Positions 15,722 through 22,747 of a stretch of DNA of 38,042 nt are shown here, one piece after another. The DNA is from a virus, in IMG/VR virus record IMGVR_UViG_3300047510_000776, positions 1 through 38,042 of that record; one strand, written 5' to 3'. Under the pieces are notes generated by a model. The model was given only the letters and a program-made list of their open reading frames with translations. It was not told the origin of the DNA and did not search any database. Position 1 is the stretch's first letter. Each line of letters starts with the position of its first letter. The position numbers and the translations under genes are program-made.

Positions 15722-17759
15722 CAGAGAGCTCCTTGGTCAGTTCTTCCAAGAAATCTTCTTCCATTCCGCTGATTTTGTTCTGTTTCTCAGCCATTTGCAT
15801 CTCGACGATCTTCGATTTGTTCTTGATGTCGGCTTCTTTGAGCATCAATTCAGCGATCTTGACCCGTTTGTCGAACTCTTTGGATGCCAACTCAGCATCG
15901 TTGGGCAGATTCTGCGTATTGGCCGCCATAATCTTGCTCTGCACCTCGATGGGCTTCAATTTCGTCTCAATCGTGGTGTTAATGGCCTCCGCCCGGTTGC
16001 GCTCAGCCTGCGTCTGATTGACCGCAATCTGCGACTGCGCCGCTTGCATGGCCAGCTGCTGCTGCATCATGGCCGCTTGCTGCGCTTCTGGGTTCGGCTG
16101 AGCCATCTGAGTCAGCGACTCCATCAACTCCATGCGGTTTGACAAGCTGCTGTTGGCCACGATGCCCTTCAAGATCAGCGGTAAGACCGGGGTGTCAGGG
16201 CCGAGTGTCTGTAGCAAGGCAATAAACTGCGCCTGCTCGTACTCGCGCGCGATGATGCCCAGTGTCGCAGTTGGTATGAAGTTCAAATCCACTGACGGAT
16301 AGCGCTCTGGGTCAAACTGCATGTACCTAAACGCCGCTTTTTTGATAAACGGAATCAGGAAGTCTTCTTGGAAGTTCACCAGCGTGCGCTTGTACTTCTT
16401 AATGATGGTCGCCACCGCCATTGACATGCCTGCGTTGCCACCATCGCGAGCCACTTGGCTCACCATGCCTTGGCTATCCAAGGTGCCTGTGGCTTGCAGC
16501 AGCATGCGCTCGAACGCCTGCGCAGTCGTCAGGCTACTGCCATCGGTCTGACCGAATTTGAACGGATACAGGATTTCTGACGGATTGCCGTTGGTCATGA
16601 ACGCCTTGCCCGGCCGTACCTCAAACTTTGCCCCTCGGGGCAGACGGGTGGCATCCATTGCCACCATCGGCACCGCTGTCAGCGCCAGCGAGTCCAGATG
16701 CGTTCTGACCTGCGCATCGATCGCCTTTTGCATGTTGTACGCTTTTTCCACCGTGCCACGTCCCGGCAGGCGGTTAGGCACCGTGTCGTCCTGGTACGTC
16801 AGTACTGGGCGATCCTTCATCATGTACGGGTTCGCCTCGGCCTTCAGTAGCATGCCGTCGTTACCGATGACGATGATCGCTTCCACCATGTCGGAGTAGT
16901 CTTCGGCTGGCGAGTCGTCGGGGAACAGATCGACCATTTCCTCGTCTTCGCTGTCCAACTTCTCCAGATATTCTTTCGGCACCAGACCATAGTAGGTCAG
17001 CAGTTTGACCTTCTCGTTCTGGTACTGACTGATCTCTTGCGTGGGCTCCAAGTCGGTGTCGTCGTAGGTCGGAACGATGTTGACCTTGCGATAGACGCCC
17101 TTCTCGATGTTAGCCACCACCTTGTGGATGGACACGTACTTCTCGATCGCCACGCCCATGCAGTCGTCGACCGACGTGCCGTTAGGATCCCACAGGAAGT
17201 TCTTCGGATTGACCGGTATCGGTTTGACTGACACGCGGTCAGTCTCTTGCACGCCAATAGCCGCTTGTCCTGCCATGCCGGGGATCGCTTGTGTCGCGGG
17301 GGTGTATTCTTTTTCCATCGTGACCGTGATCTCGGCAATACCTGTGCCGTAAATCTCAGCCAAGAGTTCGATCTGATCGACGTATTTCCTGAACTTGTCT
17401 TTCTTCAGGTCTTCCATCATCTGAATCTTGATCATCTCGACATCCATCGGATTGCCGTCGACGTCTCTGACGTCGTCCTTGATGTCGAAGTATTCGCCCG
17501 ACCCGAAGATCGCCTCCATGATCTCCGCATGGCGCGTCTCAACCGCCTGCTGGGTCATGGGTGTCACGATGCGGGAGCGTTCGGAGTCGCGGGTCTTGTC
17601 TTCTACCGCCCACTCACCACGGAAGATGCGTTCATATTCTTCCCATTGCGGGAGGAAGTTTACATTGCGGTAGTCGCGCCAGCGATCGCAGTGTTCCACC
17701 ACAAAAGCGATAAGCTCTTTATCGTTTTCAGTTGGCTCGTCAAAATCGTTTCGGTCCAT
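15711..17759 (-). CDS. Portal protein
   Basis: 682 aa, in the size range of P22/podovirus portals. The N-terminal segment RDYRNVNFLPQWEEYERIFRG and RSRIVTPMTQQAVETRHAEIM is typical, followed by a beta-rich wing, RPVLTYQDDTVPNRLPGRGT and AQVRTHLDSLALTAVPMVAM in the crown/stem region, and a long Gln/Ala-rich helix (MMQQQLAMQAAQSQIAVNQT) as the barrel. It forms the dodecameric DNA gate at the head vertex and docks TerL. Starts one base after the TerL stop. Confidence 0.9.
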   Translation of the reverse strand: MDRNDFDEPTENDKELIAFVVEHCDRWRDYRNVNFLPQWEEYERIFRGEWAVEDKTRDSERSRIVTPMTQQAVETRHAEIMEAIFGSGEYFDIKDDVRDVDGNPMDVEMIKIQMMEDLKKDKFRKYVDQIELLAEIYGTGIAEITVTMEKEYTPATQAIPGMAGQAAIGVQETDRVSVKPIPVNPKNFLWDPNGTSVDDCMGVAIEKYVSIHKVVANIEKGVYRKVNIVPTYDDTDLEPTQEISQYQNEKVKLLTYYGLVPKEYLEKLDSEDEEMVDLFPDDSPAEDYSDMVEAIIVIGNDGMLLKAEANPYMMKDRPVLTYQDDTVPNRLPGRGTVEKAYNMQKAIDAQVRTHLDSLALTAVPMVAMDATRLPRGAKFEVRPGKAFMTNGNPSEILYPFKFGQTDGSSLTTAQAFERMLLQATGTLDSQGMVSQVARDGGNAGMSMAVATIIKKYKRTLVNFQEDFLIPFIKKAAFRYMQFDPERYPSVDLNFIPTATLGIIAREYEQAQFIALLQTLGPDTPVLPLILKGIVANSSLSNRMELMESLTQMAQPNPEAQQAAMMQQQLAMQAAQSQIAVNQTQAERNRAEAINTTIETKLKPIEVQSKIMAANTQNLPNDAELASKEFDKRVKIAELMLKEADIKNKSKIVEMQMAEKQNKISGMEEDFLEELTKELSGGR

Positions 17760-17760
17760 C

Positions 17761-19020
17761 CTACACCCCAGAAATTACATCTATCGGTTCCCAATCATCG
17801 TCAGCATCATCGACGAAGTAGGAAGTCACCGCCAGCTGGTCAATGTAAGAGAGCGCGTCGGGTAGGTCATCGTGGACGCCTTGCGCCGGAAACATGAGCA
17901 GCTGATCGAGAAATGTCTCAAAGTCGCCTTCTTGGTTCAACACGATCCTGCCGTGCTCGAACCGACCCTGGAGGCTCCAGATGATCCGGTCAGCCTTTTT
18001 CCGGTTGCCATGCGTTAAATCTACTATGTGCGAATATACATTATTTTTGCGCATTAAATCGCTCAAATACGGCAAAACTGCGTTTTTTAGCGCCCCTCGT
18101 TCGATCCCCACGCTTAGAGGCCGGTAGTCGCGCATGGCCATCAAAATCTTCGCTGCCGTCTCGCGGATGTCCCAGCGCCCGTGCCAGATATCCTTAACGA
18201 ACCACTTGCCTTCGTCGGTTACTTTCACAATCGCGATCGCCGTCTCGTCCAGCCGCTTCTTCGCGTTCGCCGCCTGCTTGGCCACTTCCTCAAATCCTGC
18301 CAAGTCCACCGCCACGAAGTAGCTGCCGTAGTCGGGCTCCTCGCCGTACTTGACCCAGTTCTCTTTGAAGATGTCCGACCCGGCGTTGGAGAAGGACGCC
18401 AGATACTCCTGCTTAAACGCAAAGCTCGACAAGGTCTTCTTGGCGCTCTCGATCTCGGTTGGGTCGATTAGCGGGTTGTCCTTCGTCGTGAAGTGCCAGC
18501 TCTTCCAATCCTCGTCCTCACCCGTCTGGCCCAACTTGTACAGGTCGTTGAACCAGTTGCGCCCCTTGGGCGTGCCGATGAACAGACCTCGTCCTTTTTT
18601 GTCTGAGAGCGACGCGCGGATGACCTGCTCCCACGCTTCTGGCTTAATGTCGGCGACCTCGTCCAGCACCGCATACGTGAGTGAGACGCCTCGCAGGGTG
18701 TCTGGCCTGTCCGCGCCTCTCACATAAATCACCGCGCCGTTAATGAGCGTGATGTCCTGGTTGTTGACGTGACTTGCGGCGATGACGTCCCGTCCCAGAT
18801 CCAGCAAGACGTTCCAGATAATCTGCCGGGCTTGGCCGTTGGTGGGCGCCACGTACAGGACAGCCGAGCCAGACGGGCAGCGCAGCCCCTCAATCAGCAA
18901 GGTGGTCGCCGCTAGTCTGGACTTGCCGCACCGGCGACCGGCTGCGACCACCTTGAATCGGGTGGAATCGTTGAAGACCTCTTGCTGCCACGGCAGCAGC
19001 TGAAAGTTAAGGTCCGACAT
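17761..19020 (-). CDS. terL: Terminase large subunit
   Basis: 419 aa. Walker A at residues 27-34 (AGRRCGKS), Walker B YAVLDE with D120 and E121, and a coupling segment GLFIGTPKGRNWF around residues 145-157. The C-terminal RNase H-like nuclease shows D239 in FVAVDLAGFE, an acidic position near SVGIERGAL, and a final DDLPDALSY. It pumps DNA into the procapsid through the portal and cuts it. It follows the TerS candidate and one conserved protein and overlaps the latter by 14 bases. Complete and intact. Confidence 0.93.
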   Translation of the reverse strand: MSDLNFQLLPWQQEVFNDSTRFKVVAAGRRCGKSRLAATTLLIEGLRCPSGSAVLYVAPTNGQARQIIWNVLLDLGRDVIAASHVNNQDITLINGAVIYVRGADRPDTLRGVSLTYAVLDEVADIKPEAWEQVIRASLSDKKGRGLFIGTPKGRNWFNDLYKLGQTGEDEDWKSWHFTTKDNPLIDPTEIESAKKTLSSFAFKQEYLASFSNAGSDIFKENWVKYGEEPDYGSYFVAVDLAGFEEVAKQAANAKKRLDETAIAIVKVTDEGKWFVKDIWHGRWDIRETAAKILMAMRDYRPLSVGIERGALKNAVLPYLSDLMRKNNVYSHIVDLTHGNRKKADRIIWSLQGRFEHGRIVLNQEGDFETFLDQLLMFPAQGVHDDLPDALSYIDQLAVTSYFVDDADDDWEPIDVISGV

Positions 19021-19411
19021 AGCCGAACGGGTCTTTATAGTAGACGGGCGACTCCGGCTGCTGCTTTGCGCGCATCATCTGCATGTCGCGGTCCATGACC
19101 TGATGCAGCCACGAATCGCGGGCGTTTAGCGCCTCGCTGGTCGGGTAGATCGGCCACTTGCCGGCGTTGATGTCTTTACCCCAGATTTTCCACAGCTCGT
19201 TTTCGTCCTCAACGATTTTGCCGTTGACGTACCCTGGCACTGACACGAACTGACCCTTGTACTTACCTTTGGGGATCGTGATGCCCGTGGCGTAGATCGT
19301 CACTGGGTTACCCTCGGCGTCGCGCCCAGGATTGGCCATATTGGCGCGGTGGTACATCACTTTATTGAGTTCCTGCGGCGTCAAGCCGAGGCTGTCCAGA
19401 TAGCTATCCAT
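19007..19411 (-). CDS. Conserved packaging-module protein between TerS and TerL
   Basis: 134 aa. Begins MDSYLDSLGLTPQELNKVMY, then GITIPKGKYKGQFVSVPGYV, and ends KDPFGYVGP. The middle looks like a small beta-barrel, and the LWKIWGKDINAGKWPIYPTS segment is distinctive. I recognise the gene position from related phages but not a function. Overlaps the TerS candidate by 8 bases and TerL by 14, so it is part of the packaging unit. It could be a TerS partner. Confidence 0.65.
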   Translation of the reverse strand: MDSYLDSLGLTPQELNKVMYHRANMANPGRDAEGNPVTIYATGITIPKGKYKGQFVSVPGYVNGKIVEDENELWKIWGKDINAGKWPIYPTSEALNARDSWLHQVMDRDMQMMRAKQQPESPVYYKDPFGYVGP

Positions 19412-19709
19412 CGATGATGTCCTTTATCTCTGGCGGGCTGGCCAGCCCCGAGATGGTGATGTTGATCGCGCTGCGTTGCGCTGCCGTCTTCTCGAACAGG
19501 CTGGTCGGCAACGCCCGCTCCATGCAGAGCTTTAACGCCGCCATCTGGCCTGGGTGGCCGTCGTCCAACGCAATGTCCAAGACCTTCTGGACGACTTGCT
19601 CGCCTTGGCCTTCGATCAGCATCTTCTTCAACTCTTTGATGCGCTGATTGTCGGTCTTGGGCAGCGTCGCCGGTGGCACGTAAGGCGGGTCTTTAATCGG
19701 TGCAGGCAT
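19404..19709 (-). CDS. terS: Putative terminase small subunit
   Basis: 101 aa. Pro-rich start (MPAPIKDPPYVPPATLPKTD), then a helical part (RIKELKKMLIEGQGEQVV, VLDIALDDGHPGQMAALKLC) and the strand INITISGL. The HPGQMAALK segment and the final INITISGL are typical of short TerS proteins in this phage group. It would recognise the packaging site and load TerL. It is the first gene of the late operon. Shorter than many TerS proteins; the helix-turn-helix is not obvious, so the assignment rests on pattern and position. Confidence 0.65.
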   Translation of the reverse strand: MPAPIKDPPYVPPATLPKTDNQRIKELKKMLIEGQGEQVVQKVLDIALDDGHPGQMAALKLCMERALPTSLFEKTAAQRSAINITISGLASPPEIKDIIDG

Positions 19710-19802
19710 GGCTTTTTTCCTGTAAGGGGAAGCTGCGTGGATTGTAGCCTTTTTTTACTAGCTAAGTGGCTGTTTTGCTGAAAGGCTAATTTCACTTTTC
19801 GT

Positions 19803-19856
19803 GGGGGTGGGGGGCTCCCGCAAATTTTACTAGACCTGCCGGCCCCCTCCCCCCCC
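19803..19856. other. G-tract / C-tract pair upstream of TerS
   Basis: GGGGGTGGGGGG at 19803-19814 faces CCCCCTCCCCCCCC at 19843-19856 across 28 bases including CTCCCGC. The arms could pair with one mismatch or form G-quadruplex-like structure. Such GC extremes next to terminase genes often mark packaging sites; that role is inferred. Confidence 0.5.
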
Positions 19857-19904
19857 TATCAAAATGGCAACAAACTGCCAGCAAGCGGTCGACAGCCATA
19901 GCAG

Positions 19905-19995
19905 GCGGCTATCAGCCGCGTTTTACATAACGCACGTTATATTGCAGGCGATTACCGGCCGATAGCCGCTGGCTATTAGATAGGGGATACCTATC
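19905..19995. repeat. Cluster of four short dyads
   Basis: GCGGCT/AGCCGC (19905-19919), ATAACG/CGTTAT (19927-19940), ATAGCC/GGCTAT (19962-19976) and GATAGG/CCTATC (19979-19995), all perfect 6-bp arms with loops of 2-5 bases. A 15-bp segment, CCGGCCGATAGCCGC, at 19955-19969 recurs at 20153-20167. Candidate operator or structured packaging/regulatory DNA. Confidence 0.6.
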
Positions 19996-20018
19996 AATTA
20001 TCCAGGATTGATAGATTT

Positions 20019-20096
20019 TAATTAGGGTCAGAACATGAAAGCAAGGGGCACCATTTTGCCAGTACCTAACGGCCACGAATTAATTAGGGTCAGAAC
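20019..20096. repeat. 16-bp direct repeat TAATTAGGGTCAGAAC, two copies
   Basis: Perfect copies at 20019-20034 and 20081-20096, start-to-start distance 62 bp, enclosing a segment with GGGGCACCATTTTGCC. No transposase gene is present. Similar GGGTCAGA termini occur around REP-associated elements in bacteria, so a small mobile remnant is possible; an operator pair is the alternative. Confidence 0.65.
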
Positions 20097-20318
20097 CTAA
20101 TTTGAATTGTTAAATTCTCTCAGATTATCAAGAAACAATTCGATATCCATATCCGGCCGATAGCCGCGAGCGTACAGCGCGGCGAATATATCTAGGGAGT
20201 TCCAAAAGCCAGCGGATATATCGCCGTTGCCAGCGGCGCCCAAAAGCGAACGGGCGCGATCGTCAAGCGGACGGGTAAACCAGCGAGTTCTAACCGAAGC
20301 GGGACGGCCAGCGGGCAT
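20097..20318 (-). CDS. Small hypothetical protein, 73 aa
   Basis: Start placed at ATG 20318, preceded by GGGGAG; a TTG at 20324 is the alternative. Sequence begins MPAGRPASVRTRWFTRPLDD, contains LLGAAGNGDISAGFWNSLDI and ends LREFNNSN. The N-terminus is basic and the rest helical and acidic. The combination, together with its isolated position facing the early promoter region, would fit a DNA-binding regulator, but I recognise no motif. It is the only gene in the control region. Confidence 0.5.
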   Translation of the reverse strand: MPAGRPASVRTRWFTRPLDDRARSLLGAAGNGDISAGFWNSLDIFAALYARGYRPDMDIELFLDNLREFNNSN

Positions 20319-20354
20319 AATCAAAACTCCCCAAATCTATTATCAAAACTGAAA

Positions 20355-20612
20355 TTGTCGGCAATGTCGGCAATGTAGTCATGCATTTTAAATCGCTGCG
20401 ACCCCCAACGCGTTTTTTTAAATTTCTGCGCAAACGTGCGCCCGTAGAGTCTCGCAGAGCATATTACATATATATCTCACTTAACACTTGAAAATAGATG
20501 ACTACATTGCCGACAATCTCCAAAACCCGCAGCCAGACTCACTTTTACGCCCGCGCCGCTTGCCGACAAACCGCCGACAATTGGCTAACAGACGCCGACA
20601 ATTTGCCGACAA
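20355..20612. repeat. Iteron-like GCCGACAA array with flanking inverted repeat
   Basis: Five exact GCCGACAA copies on the + strand start at 20509, 20562, 20573, 20594 and 20605; the last four are spaced 11, 21 and 11 bp, close to whole helical turns. Two inverted copies lie at 20355-20362 (exact) and 20364-20371 (one mismatch). An 18-bp inverted repeat pairs 20365-20382 with 20498-20515. Between the arms is an AT-rich stretch around 20460-20490. Candidate replication origin or repressor operator array. Confidence 0.75.
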
Positions 20613-20655
20613 ACGCGCCAAAAGCAAAAAAACGCAAATAAATACAAAACATTCC

Positions 20656-20683
20656 TTGACATTGTAAAAGAATCCTTTATAAT
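20656..20683 (+). promoter_or_regulatory. Perfect-consensus sigma70 promoter (early genes)
   Basis: TTGACA at 20656-20661, a 16-bp spacer, and TATAAT at 20678-20683: both hexamers match consensus exactly. It points right toward the small early genes, with the first ATG at 20727. The GCCGACAA array ends 44 bp upstream of the -35 box, so a protein bound there could modulate it. Confidence 0.9.
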
Positions 20684-20726
20684 GGTTTTCAGCGGCAAAC
20701 AAATTAAATCAACCGGAGAAAAAAAC

Positions 20727-20891
20727 ATGTACGCACACATTTTCAAAGCCCCAAAGAAAACCTGGAAACTGATTATTTCGCGCAGCGCTGAAATTACCGC
20801 CGAATTTGTAGTGATTGAATACCAGGTAGCAAGCAAAACCGAAGCAAAGAAAATCGCCAAAGAATACGGCGCCAAAGCCTGGAATTACTAA
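20727..20891 (+). CDS. First early gene, small basic protein, 54 aa
   Basis: Begins MYAHIFKAPKKTWKLIISRS and ends TEAKKIAKEYGAKAWNY, with a beta-beta-alpha-looking pattern and Lys-rich composition. ATG 20727 follows CCGGAGAAAAAAAC, a strong site; the longer frame starting at 20682 overlaps the promoter -10 and is rejected. Being the first product from a perfect-consensus promoter, it is probably made immediately on infection. Function unknown. Confidence 0.7.
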   Translation: MYAHIFKAPKKTWKLIISRSAEITAEFVVIEYQVASKTEAKKIAKEYGAKAWNY

Positions 20892-20897
20892 TCAAAC

Positions 20898-20915
20898 GGC
20901 CGGCGAAAGCCGGCC
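20898..20915. other. GGCCGGC hairpin with GAAA tetraloop
   Basis: A perfect 7-bp stem (GGCCGGC/GCCGGCC) closed by a GAAA (GNRA) loop lies between the first two early genes, with no T-run after it. It may stabilise or process the first gene's mRNA. Confidence 0.6.
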
Positions 20916-20933
20916 ATTACCGGAGAAAAGAAA

Positions 20934-21023
20934 ATGGAAAAACCAACTATTGCCGAAATATGCGCCGCGATTCTAGGGTTCGCTGGCCTTGCTGTATTTG
21001 TGTTTATGCTACTTGCCTATTAA
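20934..21023 (+). CDS. 29-residue single-pass membrane peptide
   Basis: MEKPTIAEICAAILGF followed by AGLAVFVFMLLAY: an N-terminal polar head and one hydrophobic helix reaching the C-terminus. ATG 20934 has CCGGAGAAAAG just upstream, nearly the same leader as the previous gene. Short but the leader and position make it likely real. Function unknown; small membrane peptides made early in infection can alter the host envelope. Confidence 0.6.
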   Translation: MEKPTIAEICAAILGFAGLAVFVFMLLAY

Positions 21024-21043
21024 TTAACTGAAGGGAACCAACC

Positions 21044-21253
21044 ATGAAAACTCTGTCTCAATTGCAAAATGAATCTCGACTGTTCGCCAAAGTACGGGCA
21101 AAACAGCAACAAAAGCATATCGGCGAAACAATTCAGACGTCTATTTTTGGCCGCATGGTAACCGGCAAGATCATTGCGGTTCATCCGTTCGGCACTGTCG
21201 ACATTCAGACCGAATCCGGCAATTGCTTCCGCGTATCTGGAATTTCACTTTAA
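21044..21253 (+). CDS. Small early protein, 69 aa
   Basis: Begins MKTLSQLQNESRLFAKVRAK, a basic helix with QQQK, then a beta-rich half: GRMVTGKIIAVHPFGTVDIQ and ESGNCFRVSGISL. The second half reads like a small SH3-type barrel, often found in nucleic-acid or ribosome binders. The leader AACTGAAGGGAACC before the ATG is repeated upstream of the next gene. Function unknown. Confidence 0.65.
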   Translation: MKTLSQLQNESRLFAKVRAKQQQKHIGETIQTSIFGRMVTGKIIAVHPFGTVDIQTESGNCFRVSGISL

Positions 21254-21275
21254 CTAACTGAAGGGAACCGGCCAA

Positions 21276-21920
21276 ATGAAAATTTCCACTACTTCAAAAC
21301 TTGACGGCGTGCGCTCATGGTCTTTGCAGGCACTTGAGACGTGCCCTGGCTCGATCGCGGCGCCAGGCGTGCTCGTTGACGCATGCGCCGGCTGCTATGC
21401 CACTACCGGAAACTATCGGTTTGAAAACGTCAAGGCACCACGGCGCCACAACAAGGAAGACTGGCAGCGCCTGGCATGGTCCGACGACATGGTCCAAGAA
21501 TTAGCCAAAGATACGCATTTTCGCTGGTTTGATAGCGGCGACATGTACACATTGGCGCTCGCTGAAAAAATCTTAGAGGTCATGCGCCGCACGCCATGGG
21601 TGAAACACTGGTTACCGACGCGCATGCATAAGTTTCCAAAGTTTCGTCAAGTATTGTCAGAAATGCAAGCGCTCAAAAATGTATGCGTGCGGTTTTCATC
21701 CGACAGCGTCACGGGCCAATATACAAAAGGCCTTCACGGCAGCGTCATTATCCCGACACCCGACGATGTCAAGCGCGGCATGACATTGTGCGGCGCCTAT
21801 GACAATGGCGGCGCTTGTGGCCCGTGCCGTGCCTGCTACGATAAAAAAATCAAAGTGATCGCCTATCCGGCGCACGGCGTCAAAATGAATAAAGTTATCC
21901 GCATCAAATTGGCCGCTTAA
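21276..21920 (+). CDS. GP88-like cysteine-rich phage protein, 214 aa
   Basis: The largest early protein. The motif DACAGCYATTGNYRF (C37, C40) with C23 upstream, FRWFDSGDMYT near residue 83, LPTRMHKFPKFRQVL near 113, and a C-terminal cluster GGACGPCRACYDK (C181, C184, C187, with C172 before it) follow the pattern of the phage GP88 family, which I compare with the Gp37/Gp68-type radical-SAM-like phage proteins. There is no canonical CxxxCxxC. A metal or Fe-S site is likely from the cysteines; the chemistry is unknown. It is surrounded by small unknown early genes. Confidence 0.65.
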   Translation: MKISTTSKLDGVRSWSLQALETCPGSIAAPGVLVDACAGCYATTGNYRFENVKAPRRHNKEDWQRLAWSDDMVQELAKDTHFRWFDSGDMYTLALAEKILEVMRRTPWVKHWLPTRMHKFPKFRQVLSEMQALKNVCVRFSSDSVTGQYTKGLHGSVIIPTPDDVKRGMTLCGAYDNGGACGPCRACYDKKIKVIAYPAHGVKMNKVIRIKLAA

Positions 21921-21931
21921 TAGGGGAAAAC

Positions 21932-22159
21932 ATGAAAACAATCACCGCAAAATATACCGGTACATGCGCCGCTACCGGCGCGCGCATACTGGCCGGCGAT
22001 TTAATCCAATGGTCTAAGGGCCGCACGGTTTTGCTCGAGCGGCGCCGCACGGCCGTGGACACAATCACGCTGTACGGCGAGAACGGCCCGAATACTTACT
22101 ACCAGAATGCACGCGGCCGATGCATCGACGCGCCATGCTGCGGTTGCTGCACCCTATGA
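21932..22159 (+). CDS. Small cysteine-containing early protein, 75 aa
   Basis: MKTITAKYTGTCAATGARIL with GDLIQWSKGRTVLLERRR, a beta-rich start resembling a treble-clef-like or SH3-like fold (one Cys at 12), and a C-terminal DAPCCGCCTL with four cysteines. Similar short proteins of phages and plasmids carry a TGxxI..G..I.W pattern. Possible metal binding. Site AGGGGAAAAC before ATG. Overlaps the next gene as ATGA. Confidence 0.6.
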   Translation: MKTITAKYTGTCAATGARILAGDLIQWSKGRTVLLERRRTAVDTITLYGENGPNTYYQNARGRCIDAPCCGCCTL

Positions 22160-22320
22160 GCGGCCGCTATCGCCTGCAGTACGGCCAGCTGGACTGCTTC
22201 AACGAAGTGGTCCGCTGGCTTGATTATCCGCCGGCCAATGGCCGGTATATCACGCGGCGCGTGCCCGTACCGGCGCGCGCTGTTCCGACAATTGAAAGCC
22301 ACGGCCGCGCGCTGTGGTAA
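22156..22320 (+). CDS. Small early protein, 54 aa
   Basis: I start this frame at ATG 22156, which overlaps the upstream TGA as ATGA; a longer version from 22120 would lie inside the preceding gene. MSGRYRLQYGQLDCFNEVVR, WLDYPPANGRYI, then a basic Pro/Arg part ending GRALW. No family recognised. Operon position and coupling favour a real gene. Confidence 0.55.
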   Translation: MSGRYRLQYGQLDCFNEVVRWLDYPPANGRYITRRVPVPARAVPTIESHGRALW

Positions 22321-22337
22321 ACCTGGAGACTAAAACA

Positions 22338-22544
22338 ATGAAATTTATTTATCACTATACCGGCGAATGGATTCGCTCTGATTGCAATACTAGCGCCACA
22401 CGCACGGACGGGTACGTCAACGAATATTCGTCGATCGACGCTATATCGGACAAATGGATTCGCGAAAATTTTGAATGGATGATGAATATTGGCGAAATTG
22501 TAGTGTCGACGGGCTCTCACGTTTTTCAGATAAGGGGTGAATAA
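22338..22544 (+). CDS. Small early protein, 68 aa
   Basis: ATG 22338 follows CTGGAGAC; the GTG at 22314 would overlap the preceding gene and lacks a site. Sequence MKFIYHYTGEWIRSDCNTSA, then SIDAISDKWIRENFEWMMN and IVVSTGSHVFQIRGE. Aromatic-rich alpha/beta protein of unknown role. Its stop shares one base with the following ATG (TAATG). Confidence 0.6.
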   Translation: MKFIYHYTGEWIRSDCNTSATRTDGYVNEYSSIDAISDKWIRENFEWMMNIGEIVVSTGSHVFQIRGE

Positions 22545-22747
22545 TGGGCAAGCTTAAAACCGCAATCCTGCGCGCGCAGGAAACGGCCGATATTATCGGC
22601 GCCAATGAAAACATGCTTTGGCAAGCGCACGCCGTGCTATCCAAAGCGCTTGATGATCCAGAGCCCAATGAGGGCCTGACAAGCGCCGAACGGGCGCTAC
22701 ACTTGATCAATACTTACCTTCTGGAGACTGAACTATGCAAACGATAA
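22544..22747 (+). CDS. Small helical early protein, 67 aa
   Basis: MGKLKTAILRAQETADIIGA and NENMLWQAHAVLSKALDDPE, then LTSAERALHLINTYLLETEL: nearly all helix, with the look of a helix-hairpin or small DNA-mimic-free scaffold, mildly acidic. No family recognised. Begins on the last base of the previous stop and overlaps the next gene by 13 bases. Confidence 0.6.
   Translation: MGKLKTAILRAQETADIIGANENMLWQAHAVLSKALDDPEPNEGLTSAERALHLINTYLLETELCKR

Larger units (their letters stand above)
19710..20096. other. Late-operon control region without a gene
   Basis: 387 bp between TerS and the small leftward gene. It holds a G-tract/C-tract pair, four short dyads and two copies of a 16-bp repeat (listed separately). 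For leftward transcription the best -10 is TACAAT near 19739-19744, but no good -35 lies 16-18 bases before it. It must contain the late promoter; a packaging site is possible. Confidence 0.5.

Noticed and set aside
17247-17897. 216-aa rightward reading frame
   Set aside because: Antisense shadow of the portal and TerL genes; His/Val/Leu-rich translation without motif or ribosome site.
20355-20612. CRISPR array
   Set aside because: Repeats are only 8 bp, some are inverted, and spacing is 9-53 bp with no spacers of constant length.
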